A stretch of 57,366 nt of DNA from Eubacteriales Family XIII. Incertae Sedis bacterium (GTDB taxonomy: Bacteria; Bacillota; Clostridia; Peptostreptococcales; Anaerovoracaceae), in the NCBI GenBank assembly GCA_031264295.1, contig JAISED010000028.1:1-57366 (forward strand), read 5' to 3'. A program made the translations under genes and the position numbers. Each line of letters begins with the position of its first letter. Positions within the stretch are counted from its first letter, which is position 1. The notes below the pieces were generated by a model, which saw only the letters and a list, made by a program, of their open reading frames with translations, made no database searches and had not been told where the DNA came from. Below, in pieces: positions 51,204 to 57,366 of this stretch.

Positions 51204-52007
51204 TTACCGGTTCTTCTCGCTCCGCGCAAAGAAGTACGTGCCGGCGATCAGGCATACTATAGTCAAAATCGCGATTGCAGCTAAATTAATCATGGGATTG
51301 AACATTACTATGCTGTCGTACTCCGGACTTCCGGTGTTTACCACCGCGCGCGCCAAATCAAGGCAGTAGGTCATGGGCATAAATCGCGATAGTACCATTA
51401 ACACGCCGTCTGAATGGTTGATCGGGATAATGGCGCCTGAGAGGAACATCTGCGGCATTGCAAATAGCATAACCGCCATGTTTGCAGTTCTTCTACTCTT
51501 AATCACGCCGATTATTATCATTGCCATGGCGCCTCCGGACAGGCAGAACAGCGGTGAAAGCGCGAGGATCAGAAGCAGCTTCCCGGCAGAGAGGGTGATG
51601 CCCATCATCAGCCCGACTATCAGTGTCCCCACCATGCCCACAAGCGCCCCGAAGGACGCGCCCAGTATTTTGCCTACCACAATGGAGTAACGCGACACAG
51701 GCGATACAAGCATTTCCTGGTTGAAATCCGTTTCGCGGTCTTCAACAAGGGAAGTCATATTCATGGATACCGTCATAAACAGCATCGCCACAAGCATACC
51801 TACGAGCATGAAACTGCCGAAGTCGAAGTTCAAACCGCCTGTCATATTCTGCATGAGATTCCCGCCTATCATGCCCATCATCATGAGAGGCATGGCGAGG
51901 CTTGTGATCAAGCTGCCCGGCGATTTAAATAAAAGCGTGACGTCACGCGCCGTAACTGTCAGGATAGTGTTGAGTTCCCTGAAAACCCGCGAATTTTTTC
52001 GCTCCAT
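51204..52007 (-). CDS. ABC-2 type exporter permease
   Basis: A 267-residue membrane protein with six predicted helices and the ABC-2 pattern FRELNTILTVTARDVTLLFKSPGSLI and the FLSGAIIPINHSDGVL linker before the last segments (PMTYCLDLARAVV). With the ATPase gene immediately upstream it forms a drug, lipid or peptide exporter of the DrrAB type. The ATG at 52007 is two bases after the ATPase stop and has GGGGG eight bases ahead; a start five codons earlier overlaps the ATPase. Substrate is not readable. Confidence 0.88.
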   Translation of the reverse strand: MERKNSRVFRELNTILTVTARDVTLLFKSPGSLITSLAMPLMMMGMIGGNLMQNMTGGLNFDFGSFMLVGMLVAMLFMTVSMNMTSLVEDRETDFNQEMLVSPVSRYSIVVGKILGASFGALVGMVGTLIVGLMMGITLSAGKLLLILALSPLFCLSGGAMAMIIIGVIKSRRTANMAVMLFAMPQMFLSGAIIPINHSDGVLMVLSRFMPMTYCLDLARAVVNTGSPEYDSIVMFNPMINLAAIAILTIVCLIAGTYFFARSEKNR

Positions 52008-52009
52008 AA

Positions 52010-52813
52010 TTAAAACCCCCATGCTACAGTGTCTCCGTTCAAAAATTCAACATACGCATCTTCCAATGACGGCAGGCATATTTTCGGCGCCGGGTCAAAG
52101 CTGACCGCGCGCTTCATTTCTTCCGGCGGAGCGCAAACCGCGATTTCGCCGTTATTGATAATACAGACATTGTCAACGTGTTCAGCCTCGTCTATGTAGT
52201 GCGTGGTAAGAAAAATTGTCGTACCGTAATGCTTGCGCGTTTCGTCAATGTACTCCCACAGGCTGCGCCTGCTCACCGCGTCAAGCCCCTGCGTCGGTTC
52301 GTCGAGAAAAAGCACGTCAGGCGTGTGAATCAGGCTGCGGATGATCTCCAGCTTGCGCTGCATGCCGCCCGATAATTTCTTTACGGGTTTGGACAACACA
52401 TCTTGAAGGCCGACGATTTCCGCGAGTTCTGCCACCTTTTTGCGGTAGGCGGCAGGCATTAATCTGAATGTCGGATAATACGCGCACATCCCGTAAAGAC
52501 AAGCATGGAAACGGATATTTTCCTCCGCTGAAAGGTTTGGATCGAGACTGGGCTGCTGGAATATGATACCTATCTTTTCGCGTACCTGCCGCGCGTCCTT
52601 TTCTACATCGAAACCGGCGATTCTCACCTCACCCGAGGTTTTCGACAGCATTGTGGTAAGAATTGAAATCGTAGTGGTCTTTCCCGCGCCGTTCGGGCCT
52701 AGAAACGCGAAGAACTCGCCGCTGTTCACCGAGAAGCTGATGCCTTTCACACTCGGCTCTTTTGCGCCCTTGTACTGTTTGACAAGGTTATTTACTTCAA
52801 TGACTTTGCTCAT
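52010..52813 (-). CDS. ABC-2 exporter ATP-binding protein
   Basis: A 267-residue ATPase with Walker A GPNGAGKTT, Q-loop FQQPS, signature LSGGMQRKLEI, Walker B LFLDEPTQGLD and switch His TTHY, plus the short C-terminal domain of the DrrA/NatA type. It powers the permease downstream. GGAGG lies seven bases before the ATG. The promoter region holds two 29-bp direct repeats and a sequence shared with the response-regulator promoter, so control by the neighbouring two-component system is likely. Confidence 0.92.
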   Translation of the reverse strand: MSKVIEVNNLVKQYKGAKEPSVKGISFSVNSGEFFAFLGPNGAGKTTTISILTTMLSKTSGEVRIAGFDVEKDARQVREKIGIIFQQPSLDPNLSAEENIRFHACLYGMCAYYPTFRLMPAAYRKKVAELAEIVGLQDVLSKPVKKLSGGMQRKLEIIRSLIHTPDVLFLDEPTQGLDAVSRRSLWEYIDETRKHYGTTIFLTTHYIDEAEHVDNVCIINNGEIAVCAPPEEMKRAVSFDPAPKICLPSLEDAYVEFLNGDTVAWGF

Positions 52814-52830
52814 AAAAACACCTCCGTTCC

Positions 52831-52895
52831 TTTGATAACTCTATCATATAGTCTCAAATCAATTCGTTTGATGACTGTATCATATAGTCTCAAAT
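52831..52895. repeat. Two 29-bp direct repeats in the ABC exporter promoter
   Basis: Copies at 52831-52859 and 52867-52895 (two mismatches, 36-base period) share TATCATATAGTCTCAAAT. Each holds the dyad ACTnTATnATAnAGT. They overlap a -10 box, so a repressor site is likely. Confidence 0.85.
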
Positions 52896-52910
52896 TAAAC
52901 GGAGGTTAAA
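52879..52910 (-). promoter_or_regulatory. Response-regulator-type promoter of the ABC exporter
   Basis: On the minus strand TTTAAC, then TTTA 11 bases from the start of that box, and TATGAT (52879-52884) 26 bases from it. The layout and 15 of 20 bases match the response-regulator promoter at 54889-54920. Confidence 0.55.
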
Positions 52911-52959
52911 GTTAACTTAAACGTACTGTAAACTGTTTCGGCCTTGTGTAATTTCCGGC

Positions 52960-54165
52960 TTAGCCGGAGTTCAGTATTATGCCCGGCAGAAAGATCGCAA
53001 AGCTAGTACCCTTGCCTGTTTCGCTATCAACAGATATATGTCCGCCGTGAAGCTCCACAATTTTTTTTACGAGGGACAGTCCTAGGCCATTACCGCCCAG
53101 ACCGCGATCGCGTGCTTTATCTACCTTATAAAATCGCTCGAAGATGTGCGGCAAATCGTTTTTGGATATACCGACGCCTGTATCGGCAACTTTTACAGTA
53201 TTTTCTTTGAGTGAAACATAGACAAGGCCGTTTTCAGGCGTGAATTTTATCGCATTGACGAGCAGATTTATCCATACCTGTGATAGGAGTTCCTCATCGC
53301 CGCATATCATATACTTGGGCAGAACCGCCTCAACCGTCAGATGCTTTGCCGACCACTGCGGCTCAAGGGTTAGAATAACGTTTGAGAGCTGTTTGTCAAG
53401 CCGAAATTCCGTTTCGATGATGGGATTGTTGTCAAGTGTGGATAATTTCAGCAAGTTCTCGCTCAAACTCGATAGACGCTTACTCTCGGCTTCTATGATC
53501 TCAGCGTAGCGCAGCCGCTCGTTCTCAGGCAAGTCCGCTCGCTTCAATAACGCTGCGAAGCCGCTGATGGAAGTCAGGGGGGACTGAATTTCATGGGATA
53601 CGTTGGATATGAAATCCTGCCGCATCGTTTCCAGATTGCTGAGGTTTTTCGCCATATCGTTAATCGCCGCCGCCAGTCCGCTGGGCATGCTTATGTCCGA
53701 TGTATCAACAAATACATTGAAGTTGCCTTGAGCGATCTGTTCAAGCGCGTCTGTGAAACGATTGTAGGTGGCGGCGCGCTGTGTCCACCTGTCATGCCAA
53801 AAAAATGTCATGAACAGTTTAAGAAGCCCCATGAGCAGCACCATGCCAAACAGTGTGGGCAAAACATGTGTGAAGAAGATTCCCGGCGGTTCACTCATAA
53901 ATTGAAATATGAGTTTTTCCGCTGCATAAGAAGCCGCTAATTGGGTCAATATATAGGCAGACAGTATTGTAATGAAACCGAAAAACCTTCCGCGTACTTC
54001 TTCGTCTCGTTTCCTATCCTTATACGCTTCGTTGTCCCACACCCTTTTCCCTCGCGCCCCGCCGGCGCGTGTCCTTTCCCTATGCAGTTCTTCACCCCGC
54101 ATTCGCTTCCTGTGCGCCTCACCGTCCAAGTTTCGTCCCCCACGCCGCTTATCATCCCACCGCAT
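52960..54165 (-). CDS. Membrane sensor histidine kinase
   Basis: A 401-residue kinase: a charged Arg-rich N-terminus (about 1-58, GEAHRKRMRGEELHRERTRAGG), two membrane helices (about 61-82 and 95-123) with a very short outside loop, a HAMP linker, the phospho-acceptor His191 in SNVSHEIQSPL, and the ATP domain (NLLVNAIKFTPENG, VADTGVGI, FERFYKV, GLGLSLVKKIVELHGG). The short sensor loop suggests detection at the membrane or through a partner such as the nearby exporter. ATG overlaps the response-regulator stop (TGATG). The N-terminal Arg-rich stretch is unusual. Confidence 0.93.
   Translation of the reverse strand: MRWDDKRRGGRNLDGEAHRKRMRGEELHRERTRAGGARGKRVWDNEAYKDRKRDEEVRGRFFGFITILSAYILTQLAASYAAEKLIFQFMSEPPGIFFTHVLPTLFGMVLLMGLLKLFMTFFWHDRWTQRAATYNRFTDALEQIAQGNFNVFVDTSDISMPSGLAAAINDMAKNLSNLETMRQDFISNVSHEIQSPLTSISGFAALLKRADLPENERLRYAEIIEAESKRLSSLSENLLKLSTLDNNPIIETEFRLDKQLSNVILTLEPQWSAKHLTVEAVLPKYMICGDEELLSQVWINLLVNAIKFTPENGLVYVSLKENTVKVADTGVGISKNDLPHIFERFYKVDKARDRGLGGNGLGLSLVKKIVELHGGHISVDSETGKGTSFAIFLPGIILNSG
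52966..52981. repeat. Half copy of the dispersed palindrome
   Basis: GGAGTTCAGTATTATG at the 3-prime end of the histidine kinase gene matches the right half of the TACTGAACTCAGTATTA family. Confidence 0.35.
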
Positions 54166-54842
54166 CACAAAATCACCTCCAAACGATAACCGAGTCCCCT
54201 TACCGTGGTGATTTTAAATCCCGACATTTCAGTGGGAAATCGTTCCCGCAGCCGCCCTATATGCACGTCAAGCGTGCGCTCGTTCCCGTCGAAGTCGTAA
54301 CCCCATACATCCTCTATCAATTGATCCCGCGGAAACGTGCGTCCGGGAAATCCTGCAAGTTTGAATAGAAGTTCGAATTCTTTGCGCGGTATATCCTCCT
54401 TCGTTCCGCCCAGGCATATGGTATAGCTGTTACGGTCGATGGTAACACCGCCGATTTGGATTACTTGAGAGGCTTCGATCTTATACCGCCGCAACAGCGC
54501 CCTTACGCGCAGCAGCAATTCATCGCCTTCAAACGGTTTAGTCAGATAATCGTCAGCGCCCGCCTCGAAACCCTTGATCTTTGCGGGAAGTTCACCCTTT
54601 GCCGTCAGCATCAATACAGGCAGGTCTTCGTAGTATTTACGTAGATTGCGGCACAGTTCATAACCATCCATATTCGGCATCATCAGATCGATAACAGCGA
54701 GATCCGGGTTTTCTACTGTAATAATGCGGAGCGCGCCGCGCCCATCCGTGGCTTCGCAAACATCAAAACCTCCGTTTTTCAGTAAGACACGAACAAGTTC
54801 GCGAATGTTCGGGTCGTCGTCCACTATCATAATCTTACTCAT
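54165..54842 (-). CDS. OmpR-family response regulator
   Basis: A 225-residue regulator: receiver domain with phospho-acceptor Asp52 (AVIDLMMP), acidic pocket DDD (8-10) and Lys in YLTKPF; C-terminal winged helix with the RKEFELLFKLAGFPGRTFPRDQLIEDVWGYDFDGNERTLDVHIGRLRERF recognition region. It should bind DNA as a dimer at direct repeats of TTTAAC type. GGAGG lies five bases before the ATG at 54842. Coupled to the kinase gene by TGATG. Confidence 0.95.
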   Translation of the reverse strand: MSKIMIVDDDPNIRELVRVLLKNGGFDVCEATDGRGALRIITVENPDLAVIDLMMPNMDGYELCRNLRKYYEDLPVLMLTAKGELPAKIKGFEAGADDYLTKPFEGDELLLRVRALLRRYKIEASQVIQIGGVTIDRNSYTICLGGTKEDIPRKEFELLFKLAGFPGRTFPRDQLIEDVWGYDFDGNERTLDVHIGRLRERFPTEMSGFKITTVRGLGYRLEVIL

Positions 54843-54888
54843 TGCAACCTCCATTCCGCCGCTGACGCGCACGGTATAATTTAAATTT

Positions 54889-54920
54889 ATTATATCGCAT
54901 AAATGTAAATGGAAGTTAAA
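54889..54920 (-). promoter_or_regulatory. Promoter of the two-component system with PhoB-like direct repeats
   Basis: On the minus strand TTTAAC (54915-54920), TTTACA 11 bases later and TATAAT (54889-54894) 26 bases from the first box. Eleven-base spacing is typical for OmpR/PhoB-family sites; autoregulation is likely. Confidence 0.55.
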
Positions 54921-55368
54921 CAATGTGCATATTTTTTCAGACAGCGTCAACTTGTTCTGGATCTAATAAGGTAATGCAAGAAGACCCCCTTGCCGTGATG
55001 AGATGTAATCTGTAATAATATTGGATACGGAGGATTTCATTATCATAGCTATATTCTAAATAATGTATAATATGTTTATATACTGCATTTATGTAAATTA
55101 ATATTTCAGGATACATTTTCACGCTATCAATATTACATAGTATATACGTACTTTTTGCTTTATATCAATAAAATATATGACGATCATTCACAAGATTCTC
55201 TCAAAAACTTACGTTTTTGGTAAGTCGGCAAAAAATTAATTGAAATTTGTATATATTTTTTCTTACAATCATTATAATAAGTGTAGTTGCTGTTAAATAA
55301 TCCATGGTAGCAAGAAAATACGTCTTACTTGACATTGCTTTGTCAAAAAATTGCGAGGAGGTTTGGTT
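54921..55368. other. AT-rich intergenic region before the XRE regulator
   Basis: No gene seen. It holds an inverted repeat ACTTAC-N7-GTAAGT (55207-55225) and the inverted repeat at 55329-55346 just before the XRE gene. Confidence 0.4.
55329..55346. promoter_or_regulatory. Inverted repeat before the XRE gene
   Basis: TTGACATTGCTTTGTCAA: TTGACA and TGTCAA around TTGCTT, ending 22 bases before the ATG. The left half also looks like a -35 box. A likely autoregulatory operator. Confidence 0.5.
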
Positions 55369-55734
55369 ATGCAAAGAATTGGCGATAGAATCAAAGAACT
55401 GCGCACCTATCGTGGTATGACGCAGAAGGAACTTGCAGAATCCGTTGGGGTGAAGGAAGCGACATTGTCGCGCTATGAAAACGATCAACGGATTCAGAGT
55501 TGGGAGATACTTAGCCAAATTGCGGACGTGTTTGACACCAGTGTGGATTATTTACTGTGTAGAACGGCCGAACCTGCGCCTTTTCGCAGCATTATGCTGA
55601 ATGAAAGCATTGAAACCCGAAAGATTAAATTTTACCAATATTATAGGCAGTTAAACAAATATGAGCGCGAAATACTCGTGGAAAGAGCGCTTACATTAGC
55701 AGAATATTCCGTTAGTGTACAAGACGAGACTTGA
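55369..55734 (+). CDS. XRE-family transcriptional regulator
   Basis: A 121-residue protein with an N-terminal Cro/CI-type helix-turn-helix (IGDRIKELRTYRGMTQKELAESVGVKEATLSRYENDQRIQSW, about 4-62) and a helical C-terminal part (KIKFYQYYRQLNKYEREILVERALTLA). GAGGAGG lies seven bases before the ATG. The MFS transporter gene follows after 143 bases on the same strand; control of it is possible. Confidence 0.93.
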   Translation: MQRIGDRIKELRTYRGMTQKELAESVGVKEATLSRYENDQRIQSWEILSQIADVFDTSVDYLLCRTAEPAPFRSIMLNESIETRKIKFYQYYRQLNKYEREILVERALTLAEYSVSVQDET

Positions 55735-55860
55735 GCAACGAATACAACGAACGCATTGGCTCAACAAATGCTCAACAAATGCATCAAATTTCTGATTGAT
55801 TCCGCGTCCACCGACTGATATAATTGATTGGTTAGCTCTTGCACAATACAATTTAAAGTT

Positions 55861-55872
55861 TTAATACTGAAC
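55861..55872. repeat. Half copy of the dispersed palindrome
   Basis: TTAATACTGAAC lies directly before the MFS start codon and matches the left half of the family. Confidence 0.35.
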
Positions 55873-55877
55873 GGCGG

Positions 55878-57101
55878 ATGACAATTTTGATAAAACAGCG
55901 TAATTTCAATCCTGAAACAGGTATAAAGATATTTATAGTTATTTCGGCTCTTGTGGGTCTGGCGATGGGTCTCAGTGACGCCCTTTTCGCAAATTATTTT
56001 AAGGAAGCTTACGCGATCAACGCTCAGCAGCGCGGTTTCATTGAAATTCCGCGCGAGCTGCCGGGAATTCTGTCCATCATCTTCATAGCGGCGCTTTCGA
56101 AATTCGGCGATATTCGCGCCGCCGTCGCCGCTCAGCTGATGAGCGTCGGCGGCATGATCGTCCTCGGTATATCAAGACCTTCGTATTCCATAATGCTGCT
56201 TTTCCTATTCATATACTCATCAGGCGTACATATGTATATACCCCTCGGCGACAGTATCGGTCTGTCTCTCTCTAAAGGCAATAATATGGGACGCACCTTG
56301 GGACGTTTTAACAGTCTGAGGATGGCTTTCCTTATGTTCGCCGGCGTCATTACATTTTTCGGATTCCGAACCGGTTTCTTTGATTTTAATGTTCCGGTCA
56401 CGGTGTTTCTTGCTTCCGCCGTGTCATTTGGCATCGTGGCGGTGCTGCTCATGGTTTTATATAATTTGAAAAGAGGCGCCGAACATACCAATGGGGCTAA
56501 ATTCGTATACCGCAAGGAATATCTCCGTTATTATGTAATATGTGCCCTCTTTGGAGGCCGTAAACAGATCATGCTTGTTTACAGCCCGTGGGTTCTCATT
56601 GATCTCCTAGATTTCAAAGCTGACACCATGTCAATACTCGCCGTCGTCGGAGCGCTTATCGGCATATTTTTCATGCCTGTAGTCGGAAAATGGATAGACA
56701 AATACAGCGTCCGCAATGTGATGATGGCCGAAGCTCTCGCCTTTATATTTGTGTATGTAGCCTATGGTCTTCTCAGCAAATGGGTGAGCGTCTCAGATGT
56801 CACACTCACAGGCCTCGGGATGATGCTGGTATATCTTCTAAACATCATCGACAGGATGTCAGCGCAGTTTGCTATGACCAGAGCTATATACATGCGCTCA
56901 ATAGCCCTTTCCGCCGAAGACGTGACCCCGTCGCTTACCTTGGGCATGGGTATTGATCACGTCATAGCGATAATCGGCGCGTCCATCTGCGGGAGCATAT
57001 GGTTTGTCTTCGGTCCCGAATATGTCTTCATCATCGCCGGTATTTTATCACTGCTTAATCTTGTCGCTGCAATAGGCATACGCCCGCCTTCCGCTGCCTA
57101 G
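55878..57101 (+). CDS. Major facilitator superfamily transporter
   Basis: A 407-residue protein with 12 predicted membrane helices. The first loop region (KEAYAINAQQRGFIEIPRELPG) is typical of a Firmicute MFS subgroup often described as hypothetical drug or sugar transporters; the GKWIDKYSVRNVMMAEALA motif at the centre is the loop-8 equivalent. It moves a small solute by coupling to an ion gradient; substrate unknown. The ribosome site is weak (GGCGG), and the gene starts directly after a half copy of the palindrome. The downstream gene is convergent. Confidence 0.85.
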   Translation: MTILIKQRNFNPETGIKIFIVISALVGLAMGLSDALFANYFKEAYAINAQQRGFIEIPRELPGILSIIFIAALSKFGDIRAAVAAQLMSVGGMIVLGISRPSYSIMLLFLFIYSSGVHMYIPLGDSIGLSLSKGNNMGRTLGRFNSLRMAFLMFAGVITFFGFRTGFFDFNVPVTVFLASAVSFGIVAVLLMVLYNLKRGAEHTNGAKFVYRKEYLRYYVICALFGGRKQIMLVYSPWVLIDLLDFKADTMSILAVVGALIGIFFMPVVGKWIDKYSVRNVMMAEALAFIFVYVAYGLLSKWVSVSDVTLTGLGMMLVYLLNIIDRMSAQFAMTRAIYMRSIALSAEDVTPSLTLGMGIDHVIAIIGASICGSIWFVFGPEYVFIIAGILSLLNLVAAIGIRPPSAA

Positions 57102-57168
57102 TCCAAGCGTATCCAGCGGCCTAGGGCAACACTAAGCATAACGCAGAACTCACCCCCATCGACTCCAC

Positions 57169-57366
57169 CTAAACACCGGCATCCTCCCCAATACAAACAG
57201 CATACCTATGCAATACAGCAGCAGCCTCAGCCCGCGAAGCCTCAGCTCGAGGATCAAACCGGCCATCCTCCCTGCCCCTCAATATCCCATTATGCACAGC
57301 CCAAAGCGAAGCAGTCTTCGCATAGCCCGCCACCGAATCCGCATCGGGAAAACTCAACTTAACAGC
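57169..57366 (-). CDS. C-terminal end of an SLH-domain protein (partial, runs off right edge)
   Basis: A minus-strand frame open to the last base reads SFPDADSVAGYAKTASLWA, then HNGILRGREDGRFDPRAEASRAEAAAVLHRY and a short tail with a stop at 57169-57171. This is one SLH domain and the preceding end of another. The rest of the protein, including its function, lies outside the window. Confidence 0.85.
   Translation of the reverse strand, partial: AVKLSFPDADSVAGYAKTASLWAVHNGILRGREDGRFDPRAEASRAEAAAVLHRYAVCIGEDAGV

Overview
The window looks like a chromosomal stretch from an anaerobic Clostridia-type Firmicute of intermediate GC. The clearest markers are a SCIFF peptide with its radical SAM maturase (10158-11765), a textbook CIRCE element ahead of groES-groEL (26340-28584), several proteins with S-layer homology (SLH) domains, strong GGAGG-type ribosome sites and a cobalamin-dependent methionine synthase that lacks the SAM-dependent reactivation domain. 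No rRNA, tRNA, CRISPR array or complete insertion sequence was seen.

Layout. 1-1354 (minus): end of a polymorphic-toxin locus, made of a toxin tail remnant, a small immunity-type protein and an orphan toxin cassette that runs off the edge. 1380-9973 (minus): wall-polymer glycosyl-1-phosphate transferase, dCMP deaminase, metH, then a tightly overlapping truA / prepilin peptidase / PilO-like / PilM-PilN fusion operon. 10158-15726 (plus): SCIFF and maturase, a small membrane protein, znuA-znuC-znuB and an accessory lipoprotein, closed by a bidirectional terminator. 15877-26073 (minus): an SLH-anchored GH3 enzyme, a MerR regulator with a lipoprotein (flanked by a direct repeat of about 125 bp), an SLH-anchored glycosidase-like protein and an aminotransferase. 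26601-28584 (plus): groES-groEL. 29182-41204 (minus): TetR regulator, serine recombinase, RND pump and its adaptor, a ThDP-dependent acetolactate-synthase-like enzyme, a lytic transglycosylase and two SLH proteins. 41477-48979 (minus): a 2500-residue protein with two GH3 modules and SLH domains. 49540-57366: an AAA/DUF4143 ATPase, a ferredoxin, an ABC-2 exporter with a two-component system, an XRE regulator, an MFS transporter and the end of another SLH protein.

Three themes stand out. First, many conserved proteins carry in-frame spacer or repeat insertions (MetH three times, prepilin peptidase, PilO-like protein, ZnuC, RND adaptor, histidine kinase, GH3 C-terminus); similar repeat DNA lies in intergenic sites such as the groES leader. 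Second, a short palindrome, TACTGAACTCAGTA and variants, recurs at about eight places, mostly next to gene ends. Third, several regulatory sites are readable: CIRCE, a MerR-style promoter with a 19-bp spacer, a TetR operator inside its own promoter, and matching response-regulator-type promoters before the two-component system and its neighbouring ABC exporter.

Functionally the window combines polysaccharide breakdown at the cell surface (three SLH-anchored glycosidases), envelope maintenance, zinc uptake, a partial type IV pilus set, and stress or drug export. Start codons were chosen from ribosome-site spacing; family calls rest on motifs read by eye, without database searches.
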